Assembly: GCF_003173775.1 (NCBI RefSeq)
Contig: NZ_CP029552.1
Span: forward strand, 3,210,001 to 3,274,000
DNA: 64,000 nucleotides
Origin: Methylobacterium sp. 17Sr1-1
Lineage (GTDB): Bacteria > Pseudomonadota > Alphaproteobacteria > Rhizobiales > Beijerinckiaceae
Direction of reading: 5' to 3'
Shown: positions 1-8,815 of the stretch, piece after piece
Layout of the letters: every line of letters starts with the position of its first letter
Position numbering within the stretch: position 1 is the first letter of the stretch
Notes under the pieces: model-generated
Databases searched by the model: none
Told to the model about the DNA's origin: nothing
The model's input: only the letters and a program-made list of their open reading frames with translations
Program-made: the position numbers and the translations under genes

Positions 1-346
1 TGGGTGGTCGTATAGGCCCCGCCTTTTCCCCCGTCAACTCCTTTGTGACGCTCCCGCGACAAGCCTCCTCCCCTCCCGGGCCCGCGACGGCCTCCCAGGG
101 GCCCGGGACCGGGTCGGGCCGATACGATCGGATACGGAGCAGATACAGCCAGAAGGGCAGCGCTTGACGGGCGTTCGCAACTTCCGGAAGAACGTCCCGA
201 ATCCGACGAACGAACCATGCCGAATGCCAGGTCGCCTTGATCGCCAGGGGGTCGCCGTCTCCGCGGACCAACCCGTCGCTCCCGTCTGCTCCCTGCGGCC
301 CGCCGCTCCGACGGTGCTTCGAACCGTCGCCACGCTCGGGAAGACC

Positions 347-907
347 GTGCGGGCGGAGTCGAAGAGCCAGAAGCCGGTGATCCTCTGGCTGACCGGCCTG
401 TCCGGCGCCGGCAAGTCGACCGTGGCGAACAGGGTCGAGGAGATGCTGTGGCGGTGCGGTCATCACACCATGCTGCTCGACGGCGACAACATGCGCGTCG
501 GGCTCAACAAGGATCTGGCCTTCACCGATGCCGACCGGGTCGAGAACATCCGGCGGACGGCGGAGGTCGCCAAGCTGATGCTCGAGGCCGGGCTGATCGT
601 GATCTGCTCGCTGATCTCGCCGTTCCGGCGCGAGCGGATGCTGGCGCGCCAGTTGGTGGGCCCGGACGAGTTCCTCGAGGTCTTCGTCGATGCGCCTCTC
701 GACCTGTGCAAGCGGCGCGATCCGAAGGGGCTCTATGCCCGCGCCCTCGCCGGGCAGATCCCGAACTTCACCGGCATCTCCTCGCCCTACGAACCCCCGG
801 AATCGCCCGAGATTCACTTGCGGACCGACGTGGACGGCGTCGATGCGCTGGCCGGTCAGGTCCTGGACGCGCTGCGGCGGAGGGGCATCACGACCTGCGC
901 TCCGTAA
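347..907 (+). CDS. cysC: Adenylylsulfate (APS) kinase family protein
   Basis: APS kinases phosphorylate adenosine 5'-phosphosulfate at the 3' position to give PAPS. From the GTG at 347 the protein is 186 aa. The Walker A motif GLSGAGKS is at residues 17-24, after the family's hydrophobic strand VILWLTG. Downstream are [15 protein letters not shown], the ENIRR segment, ISPFR and [18 protein letters not shown], all standard CysC landmarks. The frame stays open upstream to a TTG at 164 and an ATG at 224, but that stretch has no family similarity and no clear ribosome site, so the start is uncertain. No cysD, cysN or sulfate transporter lies nearby, so it is an orphan kinase that may feed a sulfotransferase rather than assimilation (inference). 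Confidence 0.88.
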   Translation: MRAESKSQKPVILWLTGLSGAGKSTVANRVEEMLWRCGHHTMLLDGDNMRVGLNKDLAFTDADRVENIRRTAEVAKLMLEAGLIVICSLISPFRRERMLARQLVGPDEFLEVFVDAPLDLCKRRDPKGLYARALAGQIPNFTGISSPYEPPESPEIHLRTDVDGVDALAGQVLDALRRRGITTCAP

Positions 908-1007
908 CTGTCCGCACCGCATGAGGCGGATGCGCGCCGGACGGTGGTCCCGCCCGCGGCGTCACGCTATGTTGCAGTGCAGCATGACGTGGCGACGGAG
1001 CGAAGAG

Positions 1008-1223
1008 ATGGTCGAGCTGATACCCGTGGCGGAGGCGGCCGGATTCACCGCAGGCTGCCTGGCCATCCACGCGGCCCGGCGCTGGGCCGAGACCCTGACG
1101 CCGATCCTGACCTACCTGGTCTTCGCCCTGGCCGTCTGCCTGCTGATCGTCGCCGGCATCCAGAACGCGTCCGATCCGGACCAGCTCGTCGCGATGATGA
1201 CGCAGGCGATGGCGACGTATTGA
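1008..1223 (+). CDS. Small single-pass membrane protein, unknown function
   Basis: This 71-aa ORF starts at an ATG preceded by GGAG seven bases upstream (997-1000). It has an amphipathic N-terminal half, a hydrophobic stretch of about 20 residues (roughly 33-52, LTYLVFALAVCLLIVAGIQ) and a short polar tail. I do not recognise a named family. It lies between the APS kinase and a convergent small gene. An in-frame ATG at 969 would add 13 residues but has no better ribosome site. It is probably a real small inner-membrane protein. Confidence 0.5.
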   Translation: MVELIPVAEAAGFTAGCLAIHAARRWAETLTPILTYLVFALAVCLLIVAGIQNASDPDQLVAMMTQAMATY

Positions 1224-1226
1224 CGA

Positions 1227-1466
1227 TCAGGCCGGCGGCGACGCCTCTGGCGAAGCCTCGGACTTGGCCTCGATCTTGGCCTCCTCGGCGCATTTGAGGC
1301 AGAGCTGGCGCTTGGCGAGCAGGGCGGCGACCGCGTTCGCGCCCTCGAAGCTGACGACGTGGCCGCATTCGAGCACGTTGAGCACGCGCTGATCGGGATC
1401 GTCGCGCTCGCCGGAGGGATAGCAGCGAATCGCCGTCACGCGGCGCATCGGGATCTCAGCCTGCAT
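1227..1466 (-). CDS. Small cysteine-containing conserved hypothetical protein
   Basis: A 79-aa ORF. The core reads VLECGHVV, then about 20 residues later CLKCAEE. The CGH plus CxxC spacing looks like a small zinc-binding site, but no family assignment is made. The C-terminus is Ala/Glu/Pro-rich low complexity. The chosen start (MQAEIP) discards a longer in-frame extension to 1673 that is Arg/Pro-rich and looks non-coding. It converges with the small membrane protein gene, separated by only 3 bases. Confidence 0.5.
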   Translation of the reverse strand: MQAEIPMRRVTAIRCYPSGERDDPDQRVLNVLECGHVVSFEGANAVAALLAKRQLCLKCAEEAKIEAKSEASPEASPPA

Positions 1467-1768
1467 GGCGATGCCCTGGAACCTCGTCTCGGGGCGGCGG
1501 AAGGGCCGCGCCGCGCGGTCCCGGCTCCGTGCCGGGCTCGCGCCGGCCGCTCCATAGCACGGACGATGCCCCGGCGCATGGGGGGCTTGGGCCCGCGCCT
1601 CGTTCGGGCGCCATGTCCCGATGGTATGCCTGATGCATGAAAGCGGCCGGCCCGCGCGGCTCCCCGACGGCAATACCCTGTACGGGGATCGACGCCGCCC
1701 CTAAACCGGGGCCAGGCCGACGCCACCTCGTGGCGCAACCGGTTCACGCATCAGGAGGAAACGTCGCG

Positions 1769-3346
1769 GTGAGGGATTTCTCGAAGCCCGGGCGCTCGCC
1801 CGTCTACGCCGCCAACGCCGCCGTCGCGACGTCGCACCCGCTCTCGACCCTCGCGGCGATCGAGGTCCTGCGCGCGGGCGGCAACGCGGTCGATGCCGGC
1901 ATCGCCGCGGTGGCGGTGCAATGCGTGGTCGATCCGCTGATGACCGGCATCGGCGGCGACTGCTTCGCCCTCTACGCGCCGAAGGGCGCCCGCACGCCGG
2001 TCGCGCTCAACGGCTCCGGCCGCAGCCCGGCGGCGGCGCACGATGCCTGGTTCCTCGAGCGCGGCATCACCCTGACCCCGACCTCGCCCCACGCCGTCAC
2101 GGTGCCGGGGGCGGTCGCCGCTTGGGGCAAGCTCCTGGAGGATCACGGCACCCGCAGCCTCGGCGAGCTGCTGCAGCCGGCGATCCGCTACGCCGAGGAC
2201 GGCTACCCGGTCCAGCCCCGCGTCGCCCTCGACTGGTCGCGCAGCGTCGAGCGCGTCGCCGGCGATCCGGCCTCCGCCGCCACCTACCTGATCGACGGGC
2301 GGGCACCGGAGGTCGGCACGATCATGCGGCATCCGAAGCTCGCCGCCACTTTGCGGCGCATCGCCGAACACGGCCCGCGCGGCTTCTACGAGGGGCCGGT
2401 GGCCGAGGACATCGTCGCGCGCCTGCGCGATCTCGGCGGCCTGCACACGCTGGAGGACTTCGCCTCGGCGGCACCCGAGGTCGTCACCCCGGTCACCACG
2501 CGCTACCGCGGCTACGACGTCTACGAGTGTCCGCCGAGCGGCCAGGGCCTCGCGGTGCTGATGATGCTCAACGTGCTCACCCACTACGATATCGCGGGCC
2601 TGCCGGAGCTCGACCGGGTCCACCTCTTCGCCGAGGCCTGCAAGCAGGCCTATCACCACCGCGACGCGCTCTTCGCCGATCCGGTGCTGAACCGGGTGCC
2701 GGTGGAGCACCTGCTGTCGGAAGCCTGGCGGGCGAGCGCCCACGGGGCGATCGACATGGCCCGCGCGCAGGAGCCGGTGATCTGGCCCGAACTGGCGCAC
2801 AAGGACACGGTGTACCTGAGCGTCGTCGACCGGGACGGCAACGCGCTCTCGCTGATCAACTCGATCTTCCAGGGCTTCGGCAGCGGCATCACCGCGCCGG
2901 AGAGCGGGGTCCTGCTGCACAATCGCGGCCTGTCCTTCCGCATCGATCCCGGCCACCCGAACACGATCGGGCCGAGGAAGCGGCCGATGCACACCATCAT
3001 CCCGGGCATGCTGATGCGGGACGGCGCGGCGGTGGCGCCCTTCGGCGTGATGGGCGGGCACTACCAGGCGATGGGCCATGTCGAGCTCCTGACCGGCATC
3101 CTCGACCGCGGCCTCGACGTGCAGGAGGCGCTCGATGCCCCGCGCAGCTTCGCCTATGGCGGCGGGATCGAGATGGAGCCGGGCTTCGCGCCCGAGGTGG
3201 TCGCCGGCCTCGAGGCGCGGGGCCACCGCCTCATCCCGGCCTCCGGCCCGATCGGTGGCGGCCAGATCATCTGGATCGACCGGGAGCGCGGGGTGCTCGC
3301 CGCGGGCTCCGACCCGCGCAAGGACGGCAGCGCGCTCGGCTATTGA
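1769..3346 (+). CDS. ggt: Gamma-glutamyltransferase family protein
   Basis: This Ntn hydrolase transfers or hydrolyses gamma-glutamyl groups (glutathione, or in some family members other amides). The GTG start at 1769 follows AGGAGG at 1753-1758 and gives 525 aa, normal for the family; the frame is open further upstream without support. The N-terminal half carries ATSHPLST, GGNAVDAGIA and GIGGDCFALY. The autoprocessing nucleophile should be Thr347 in HKDTVYLSVVDRDGNA, followed by the oxyanion region FGSGI and by GPRKRPMHT. No signal peptide is visible, unlike periplasmic Ggt of enterobacteria. It is followed 10 bases later by a FAH-family gene, so the two probably form an operon working on an amide-derived substrate (inference). 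Confidence 0.9.
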   Translation: MRDFSKPGRSPVYAANAAVATSHPLSTLAAIEVLRAGGNAVDAGIAAVAVQCVVDPLMTGIGGDCFALYAPKGARTPVALNGSGRSPAAAHDAWFLERGITLTPTSPHAVTVPGAVAAWGKLLEDHGTRSLGELLQPAIRYAEDGYPVQPRVALDWSRSVERVAGDPASAATYLIDGRAPEVGTIMRHPKLAATLRRIAEHGPRGFYEGPVAEDIVARLRDLGGLHTLEDFASAAPEVVTPVTTRYRGYDVYECPPSGQGLAVLMMLNVLTHYDIAGLPELDRVHLFAEACKQAYHHRDALFADPVLNRVPVEHLLSEAWRASAHGAIDMARAQEPVIWPELAHKDTVYLSVVDRDGNALSLINSIFQGFGSGITAPESGVLLHNRGLSFRIDPGHPNTIGPRKRPMHTIIPGMLMRDGAAVAPFGVMGGHYQAMGHVELLTGILDRGLDVQEALDAPRSFAYGGGIEMEPGFAPEVVAGLEARGHRLIPASGPIGGGQIIWIDRERGVLAAGSDPRKDGSALGY

Positions 3347-3356
3347 GGGGATCGTC

Positions 3357-4109
3357 ATGCCACTGGACATCGACGCCGCCGCGGCGGCACTCCTCGACGC
3401 CCGCCGCTCGGGCACCCGCCTCGACGCCCTTCCGGAGGGCGCCCGGCCGGGCAGCGAGGCGGAAGCCTACGCGGTGCAGGACGCGGTCGCCCGCGTTCTC
3501 GGCCCGGTCGCCGGCTGGAAGGTCGGCGCGCCGAGCGCCACCGCCACTCCGGCCCGCGCGGCGCTCCACGCCGAGACGATCTTCGAGACCGACGTCTTGC
3601 CGGCCTCACTGTTCCACGTGATCGGGGCGGAGGCCGAGATCGCCTACCGCTTCGGCCGCGATCTGCCGCCGGATTTGGGGCCCTACGACCGCGAGACGGT
3701 GCTGGCGGCGGTCGCCACGATGCATCCGGCGATCGAGATCGCCGATACGCGGTTTTCCACCTTCGGCGCGGTCGATGCCCCCAGCCAGCGCGCCGACCAG
3801 CAGAATCACGGCGTCTTGGTGCTCGGGCCCGGGCTCACGGAGTGGCGCGGCCTCGACCCGGTGACCCAGCCCGTGCGGCTCACCCTCGACGGCCGGGTCG
3901 TCCATGACAAGGTCGGCGGCAACTCGGCGGTCGATCCGGTGCGCCTGCTGGTCTGGCTCGCCAACGAGGGCGCGCGGTCGCTGGGCGGGATCAAGGCCGG
4001 CCAGGTCGTCACCACCGGCTCCTGCACCGGCACCGATTTCGTCACGGCGCCGACCCGGATGACGGCGGAGTTCCCCGGCCTGGGCAGCGTGACGCTGGCG
4101 ATCGAATAG
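3357..4109 (+). CDS. 2-keto-4-pentenoate hydratase / fumarylacetoacetate hydrolase family protein
   Basis: 250 aa. FAH-superfamily hydratases or decarboxylases act on beta-dicarbonyl or 2-oxo-alkenoate compounds using Mg2+. Visible family features are GWKVGAPS near residue 49, AEAEIAYRFGRDLP, HPAIEIADTRF and the terminal VVTTGSCTGTDF loop. It follows ggt by 10 bases on the same strand. A second paralogue of the same group lies at 25861-26640. The substrate cannot be read from the sequence. Confidence 0.85.
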   Translation: MPLDIDAAAAALLDARRSGTRLDALPEGARPGSEAEAYAVQDAVARVLGPVAGWKVGAPSATATPARAALHAETIFETDVLPASLFHVIGAEAEIAYRFGRDLPPDLGPYDRETVLAAVATMHPAIEIADTRFSTFGAVDAPSQRADQQNHGVLVLGPGLTEWRGLDPVTQPVRLTLDGRVVHDKVGGNSAVDPVRLLVWLANEGARSLGGIKAGQVVTTGSCTGTDFVTAPTRMTAEFPGLGSVTLAIE

Positions 4110-4112
4110 GGT

Positions 4113-4140
4113 GAGAGCGACGCCCGCGGGCGTCGCTCTC
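4113..4140. terminator. 28-bp perfect palindrome between convergent genes
   Basis: GAGAGCGACGCCCG is followed directly by its exact reverse complement, giving a 28-bp perfect palindrome that fills the gap between two convergent genes (stops at 4109 and 4143). It should fold on both transcripts and act as a bidirectional terminator, although no T-run follows. The role is inferred. Confidence 0.7.
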
Positions 4141-4142
4141 CC

Positions 4143-4547
4143 TCACACCTGGAACTCCCGGTCCACCGGCACCTGCAGGCCGGTGACGAGCGCGTTGGTC
4201 TGGTTCGCCATGCCGATCACCGCCAGGAGCTCGCCGTACTGCGCCTCGGTCATGCCCTTGGCCCGGGCCGCGGCGGTGTGGGAGTGGATGCAGTAGCTGC
4301 AGCCGTTGGCGGTCGAGACCGCGATGTAGATCAGCTCCTTGGTCAGTGGGTCGAGGGCGCCGTCGGCCGCCATCACCTGCTTCAGGTCGGCCCAGGTCCG
4401 TTCCAGGACCGCCGGCTGGTTGGCGAGCGCACGCCAGAAATTGTTGATGAAGTCGGAGCGGCGCGCCGCCCGGATGTCGTCGAACACCGCCTTGACGCGG
4501 GGATGGCCTTCAGCCTCCGCGTCGCTCCACAATCTCACGGTCGCCAT
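4143..4547 (-). CDS. Carboxymuconolactone decarboxylase / AhpD-like family protein
   Basis: 134 aa. This is the all-alpha AhpD-like fold. The redox motif CSYC at residues 83-86, followed by IHSH, matches the CxxC...H signature of the peroxidase-type members rather than true gamma-carboxymuconolactone decarboxylase. It probably reduces peroxides or acts as a thiol-disulfide partner. Located 57 bases downstream of the dihydropyrimidinase gene on the same strand, so co-transcription is possible. Confidence 0.85.
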   Translation of the reverse strand: MATVRLWSDAEAEGHPRVKAVFDDIRAARRSDFINNFWRALANQPAVLERTWADLKQVMAADGALDPLTKELIYIAVSTANGCSYCIHSHTAAARAKGMTEAQYGELLAVIGMANQTNALVTGLQVPVDREFQV

Positions 4548-4604
4548 GCGCTCCTCCCGGTGGAGCGCGCAGGATCCATCAGGCGGCGTCCGGCGTCGAG
4601 GGCG

Positions 4605-6101
4605 TCAGCGCCGCGCCGCCGCGTCGAAGCCGTCCGGCACCCGGCCCGAGGGGGTCGCGAGCGCGTAGGGGCCGCGGGCGAGGAAGCGGCCGGAGCCCGG
4701 TTCGGCGAGGACCTCACCGTCGCGCACCGCGATCTCGCCGCGCCGGATCGTCATGGTGGGCAGGCCCTTGAGGCGCATGCCCTCCCACGGCGTGTAGTCG
4801 ATGGCGTGGTGCAGGTCGGCGTTGGTCAGGATCTTCTCGGCGTCGGGGTTCCACAGCACCAGGTCGGCGTCGGCACCGGGCGCCAGCGTCCCTTTCCGGC
4901 CGGCGAGGCCGAACAGGCGGGCGGCGTTGGTGGAGGTCAGGCGCACGAAGGTCGGCAGGTCGATGCGGCCGGCCGAGACGCCCTCGGAGAAGAGCACCGG
5001 CAGCCGGGTCTCGATGCCCGGCACGCCGTTCGGGATCGCGTTGAAGGCCGGCATGCCGTCGGGCCGGGCCCCTGCCCCGCCCTGGCCGTAGCCGCTGCTG
5101 CCGGGATCGCGCTTGGCTTTGGCGAAGGAGAAGCCGCAATGGTCGGAGGAGACCACGTCGAGGGTGCCCTCGCGGATGCGGGCCCAGATCCGCTCCGATT
5201 CGCCGGGCGCCCGCAAAGCCGGCGAGCACACCACCTTGGCGCCCTCGAAGTTCGGCTTCGCGAGGTCGTCGGTCGAGAGGGTGAGGTATTGCGGGCAGGT
5301 CTCACCCCAGACCTTGACGCCGCGGGCGCGCGCCCGGGCGATCTCTTCCGCCGCCTCGTCGCAGGAGACGTGGAAGACCTGGATCGGCTGGTCGACGAGC
5401 TCGGCGAGCGCGATGGCCCGGTGGGTCGCCTCGCGCTCGACCACCGGCGGCCGGGCCCAGGCGTGCTGGAGCGGGTCGGTGAGGCCGGCCGCGAGAAGGG
5501 CGCGGATGCGCCAGCCGATGGCGTCGTAATTCTCGCAATGCACCGTCACGAAGGCGCCGAGGCGCCGCGCGGTCGCCAGCACCTCCAGGAACTGCCCGTC
5601 GGTGAGGCGCAAGGGATCGTAGGTGAGAAAAACCTTGAGGCTGCGGATGCCGCGCGCGACGAGGGCCGGCACCTCCCGCTCCAGCACGTCGGGCGTCGGG
5701 TCGGTGATGATCTGGTGGAAGCTGTAATCGGCGCGCGAGGCCCGGGCGCGGACCTCGTAATCCGTCGCCGTCGCGGCGATCGGGTGGCCCTTCCATTGCG
5801 GCACGAAGCAGATGAACGAGGTGGTGCCGCCGGCGAGCGCGGCGGCGGAGCCGCTGGCGAAGCTCTCCTCCTGCACGCCGCCGCCCTCGGAGGGCTCCTC
5901 GATGTGGCAGTGCGGGTCGAGGCCGCCCGGGGTGACGACGAGGCCCTTGGCGTCGATCTCCTCGTGCCCACGCCGCAGGTTCCGGCCAACGGCCGCGATC
6001 ACCCCGCCGCGCACGCCGAGATCGCACTCGAACACCTCGGCCGGGCCGGCGAGCGTCGCGCCGCGCACCACCAGGTCGTAGTCGCAATCGTGGCTCGACA
6101 T
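4605..6101 (-). CDS. hydA: Dihydropyrimidinase / D-hydantoinase family amidohydrolase
   Basis: This metal-dependent cyclic amidohydrolase opens dihydropyrimidine or 5-substituted hydantoin rings to N-carbamoyl amino acids. 498 aa from the ATG at 6101, which follows GGGAGG. Seen: the metal-binding pair in DPHCHIEEPS, the likely carboxylated lysine in SLKVFLTYDPL, FVTVHCENYDAI, IQVFHVSC and SSDHCGFS. The frame remains open upstream to 6254 without a ribosome site. Neighbours (AhpD-like protein, ggt, FAH) and the M20 carbamoylase-like gene at 34.5 kb suggest reductive pyrimidine or hydantoin use, though they are not in one operon. Confidence 0.9.
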   Translation of the reverse strand: MSSHDCDYDLVVRGATLAGPAEVFECDLGVRGGVIAAVGRNLRRGHEEIDAKGLVVTPGGLDPHCHIEEPSEGGGVQEESFASGSAAALAGGTTSFICFVPQWKGHPIAATATDYEVRARASRADYSFHQIITDPTPDVLEREVPALVARGIRSLKVFLTYDPLRLTDGQFLEVLATARRLGAFVTVHCENYDAIGWRIRALLAAGLTDPLQHAWARPPVVEREATHRAIALAELVDQPIQVFHVSCDEAAEEIARARARGVKVWGETCPQYLTLSTDDLAKPNFEGAKVVCSPALRAPGESERIWARIREGTLDVVSSDHCGFSFAKAKRDPGSSGYGQGGAGARPDGMPAFNAIPNGVPGIETRLPVLFSEGVSAGRIDLPTFVRLTSTNAARLFGLAGRKGTLAPGADADLVLWNPDAEKILTNADLHHAIDYTPWEGMRLKGLPTMTIRRGEIAVRDGEVLAEPGSGRFLARGPYALATPSGRVPDGFDAAARR

Positions 6102-6399
6102 CGCGGATCCTCCCTCGTTGCCAGCGGTGTAGGAACCGGCCGGGAAGGCTGTCAATTCGGGTGCCGGGGCGAAGGCCCTGCCTGCCGGGGGTTTGCGCAG
6201 GGGGCCCACCATTCGGGCGGGGATGCCGGCCGCGTGCCCGCACCGGCGGCACATGACCTAACGACCGGTTTGACAAGCTTATCCAGCCGGCGGAGAACTA
6301 CGGTACCGCTGAGGTGACCGGCCGCGCTCGCGCCGAGGGACGTCCCGCGATCGAGCGCGCGCATAAGGGCGCCCACGGTGCAGCGTGGAGGAAACTCAG

Positions 6400-7398
6400 A
6401 TGACGATTCGGTTGGACAGCCAAAGCTTGCCGTCTCCCAGCCGGCGCGGCCTGATGCTCGGCGCGGCGGCGGCCGCGGTGACGGCCGGGCTGCCGGGCGT
6501 GGCGCAGGCCAAGGCGCCGATGCTGCGCAGCCAGAGCCCGTACTTCTACCGCTTCACCCTCGGCGATGCCGAGGCGACGATGGTCTCCGACGGCACCCTG
6601 CCGCTCGGCGACCCCCACGCCAACTTCCTCGGCCTCACCCCGGCCGAGATGGATGCGCAGCTCACCAACAACTTCCTGCCGCTCTCGAACGCGGTGCTGG
6701 AGCAGAACATCCTGATCCTCAACACCGGCAGCAAGCTGGTGCTGTTCGATACCGGCATGGGCTCGCTCAAGCTGTTCGGGCCGACCACCGGCAAGCTTCT
6801 GACCACGATGCGCCAGGCCGGCATCGACCCGAAGGACATCGACGCCGTGGTGATGAGCCACGCCCATGTCGACCATTGCGGCGGCTGCGTCGGCGACGAC
6901 GGGGTGCCGCACTTCCCCAACGCCCAGTTCTACATCTCCCAGGCCGATTTCGACTACTGGACCGACCCGGGCAAGGTGCCGGCCTCGTTCAGCGCCTTCC
7001 TCGATACCGCGCGCAAGAACCTGCTGCCGATCCGCGACCGGCTGGTCTTCGTCAAGGACGGTCAGGAATTCCTGCCCGGCATCCAGGCCCTGGCGGCGCC
7101 GGGCCACAGCATCGGCCACACGATGTTCATGATCACCTCGGGCAAGGACAGCCTCTGCTACCTCGGCGACCTGACGCACCATCCGGTGCTGCTGATGGAG
7201 AAGCCGCTGACCGAGTTCGCCTACGACACCGACCCGAAGCAGTCGGCCCAGACCCGGCTCCGGATGCTGACGATGCTGGCGAAGAACCGGATCCCGGTGC
7301 TCGCCTATCACTTCGCCTGGCCGGGCATCGGCCACGTCGCGGAGAACGGCCAGGGCGGGTTCCGGTACTATCCGCAGGCGATGAAGATGGAGCTGTAG
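6400..7398 (+). CDS. Tat-exported metallo-beta-lactamase-fold hydrolase
   Basis: 332 aa. The N-terminus has a twin-arginine signal (SRRGLML, then an Ala-rich stretch ending GVAQAKA), so the enzyme is probably periplasmic. The metal site motif HAHVDHCGG lies near residues 153-160, with further ligands in APGHSIGHT, LGDLTHHP and the late AYHFAWPG. This resembles the quorum-quenching or arylsulfatase-like MBL group, but the substrate is unknown. ATG 6400 follows GGAGG; a GTG at 6385 would place the ribosome site inside the gene. Confidence 0.88.
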   Translation: MTIRLDSQSLPSPSRRGLMLGAAAAAVTAGLPGVAQAKAPMLRSQSPYFYRFTLGDAEATMVSDGTLPLGDPHANFLGLTPAEMDAQLTNNFLPLSNAVLEQNILILNTGSKLVLFDTGMGSLKLFGPTTGKLLTTMRQAGIDPKDIDAVVMSHAHVDHCGGCVGDDGVPHFPNAQFYISQADFDYWTDPGKVPASFSAFLDTARKNLLPIRDRLVFVKDGQEFLPGIQALAAPGHSIGHTMFMITSGKDSLCYLGDLTHHPVLLMEKPLTEFAYDTDPKQSAQTRLRMLTMLAKNRIPVLAYHFAWPGIGHVAENGQGGFRYYPQAMKMEL

Positions 7399-7407
7399 GG
7401 GGCTCAG

Positions 7408-7431
7408 GCCGGCGCGATCCATCGCGCCGGC
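7408..7431. terminator. Hairpin between convergent genes
   Basis: GCCGGCGCGAT, a CC spacer, then the exact reverse complement. It sits after the MBL-fold gene and abuts the end of the DUF6883 gene, so it can serve both transcripts. No T-run follows. Confidence 0.65.
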
Positions 7432-7773
7432 TCACTCCTTCGACGGGTAGGCCGTCACGAAGCTCGCGAAGCCGGTTCGATCGACGATCCAGACCATGCG
7501 GATCGAAGGAGTGCGCCCGTCCGGTGTCTGGGTCGGCCCGTCGTAGATGTGCTTCATGCCATGGACGGAGGGCGCGGACCGGACAAGGCGGGACGGCGAG
7601 GGATGGCGGAGGAGCGCTTCGGCCAGTACCTCCGGGGCCTCAGGCGAGAAGCCGAAGCGCAGGAAGAACCTGGCCTTGGGTCCGCCGGCCGGATGGTCGG
7701 GATCCAGAAGGTAGCCGGTGATCTTCGCGCTATCGAGCTTGAACTGCGTGCTGGATGGCGGTCCACCCGTCAC
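7432..7773 (-). CDS. DUF6883-type protein
   Basis: 113 aa from a GTG whose last bases overlap the stop of the upstream gene (GTGA), so translation is coupled. The sequence SAKITGYLLDPDHPAGG, KARFFLRFGF, HGMKHIYDG and the closing RMVWIVDRTG...FVTAYPS matches what I know as DUF6883 (family recalled, not searched). These proteins are often small partners of a DUF4926 protein, as here. Function is unknown; the compact fold and pairing resemble toxin or immunity modules (inference). A longer in-frame start at 7875 would overlap most of the partner gene and is unlikely. Confidence 0.75.
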   Translation of the reverse strand: MTGGPPSSTQFKLDSAKITGYLLDPDHPAGGPKARFFLRFGFSPEAPEVLAEALLRHPSPSRLVRSAPSVHGMKHIYDGPTQTPDGRTPSIRMVWIVDRTGFASFVTAYPSKE

Positions 7774-8057
7774 GGCGTGGTATCCGACACCCGAACGATT
7801 TGCCCGCCTTCGACCGTGGCCAGAGCCTGAAAAGGCACGACGAACTCCACCTCGTAGGCCTCGCCCTGGTTCCACACTCCGACGACCGTGCCGACCGAGC
7901 CGGCCGGCACCTCGTGACCGTCATCGTCCGTGACCGGCACGAGCAACCGCGCCGTGTCCAGTTCCCGGATCGCCGAGGGCGCATCGGTTGTCAGCACGAA
8001 GGTCGTCGACATGTGGCTCATGTCCGACAAGGTACGCTCAACGGAGAGGTCGAGCAA
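7770..8057 (-). CDS. DUF4926-type small protein
   Basis: Up to 95 aa from a TTG at 8057 preceded by GAGGAG; ATGs at 8021 and 8012 are alternative starts. The core (ARLLVPVTDDDGHEVPAGSVGTVVGVW, shown here to its outline of a small beta-barrel, then EVEFVV) fits DUF4926, a roughly 60-residue all-beta domain. It overlaps the DUF6883 gene by 4 bases. The function of the pair is not known. It lies directly beside a RES-Xre toxin-antitoxin module on the same strand. Confidence 0.72.
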   Translation of the reverse strand: MLDLSVERTLSDMSHMSTTFVLTTDAPSAIRELDTARLLVPVTDDDGHEVPAGSVGTVVGVWNQGEAYEVEFVVPFQALATVEGGQIVRVSDTTP

Positions 8058-8080
8058 CGCTCCTCACCCCATCGATTCCG

Positions 8081-8815
8081 TCAGCGCTCCCAGACCATCC
8101 CGGCGAGGCGCGGGTCGTCGAAGGACTCCCGCGCGAAGCCGAGGCGCAGGGTCGGAAATTCCCGGATCGCGCGGATGCCCGCCGGTCCGGGATGGATGCG
8201 CCAGGTCTGCCGGGCGACGATGCGGCGGCTCGCGAAGGCCCGGCAGGTCAGGAGCGCGAGGTTGGCGCCCCGGCCGGGATCACGCACCGAGGCGTAGCGG
8301 ATCGCCGTCACGCCGTCGGCCCGCGCGGCATCCGCGAGGGCCTGGCACGGTCCGTAATCGGTCGGGTGGCACCACGTCTCCGCCTGCCCGGCGTAGGGCG
8401 CAGCGGTGAGGTCAATCCCCCGGTCGGCCGCGAACCGGGCCGAGAAGGCGGTGTACTCGGCCGGGTTCTCCGGCCAGGGCGTCCCGGGCGATTCGGCGAA
8501 GAACAGCAGGCGGTAGAACGCCACCTCGGCGACGGCGGTCTCGACGGCCTCCGCCGCGTAGTACACGCCCTCCATCTGGTTGGCGCGCCGGAAGCGCGAG
8601 CCGTGCGGGTAGGGCCGGTAGCGGAACGGCGCCGACAGGAGGTAGTCGAGAGACCGGCATTCCGCCGGCATCGGCGGCTTGGACGCCTCGATCAGCTCTT
8701 CGAGGATCTGCTGCTCGTCGAGCGTGTCCGTCAGCTTCATCGTCGCGACGAGGTGCTGCGCCTCGACAAGGCGCCAGCAGGTACCGGTGAGGGCCCGGGT
8801 CTCAAATGACGGCAC
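8081..8815 (-). CDS. RES-domain toxin
   Basis: 244 aa. RES-domain toxins degrade NAD+ by an ADP-ribosyltransferase-like fold. Visible landmarks: CWRLVE near residue 13, RYRPYPHGSRFR, the GVYYAAE segment followed by TAVAEVAFYR, and ASVRDPGRGANLALL towards the end. The start overlaps the upstream Xre/MbcA-type gene by 14 bases, the usual antitoxin-first order. Length is at the upper end for the family. Confidence 0.88.
   Translation of the reverse strand: MPSFETRALTGTCWRLVEAQHLVATMKLTDTLDEQQILEELIEASKPPMPAECRSLDYLLSAPFRYRPYPHGSRFRRANQMEGVYYAAEAVETAVAEVAFYRLLFFAESPGTPWPENPAEYTAFSARFAADRGIDLTAAPYAGQAETWCHPTDYGPCQALADAARADGVTAIRYASVRDPGRGANLALLTCRAFASRRIVARQTWRIHPGPAGIRAIREFPTLRLGFARESFDDPRLAGMVWER

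Noticed and set aside
4278..6317. A 679-codon plus-strand frame opposite the dihydropyrimidinase
   Set aside because: Antisense shadow of a clear hydantoinase gene with no recognisable motifs.
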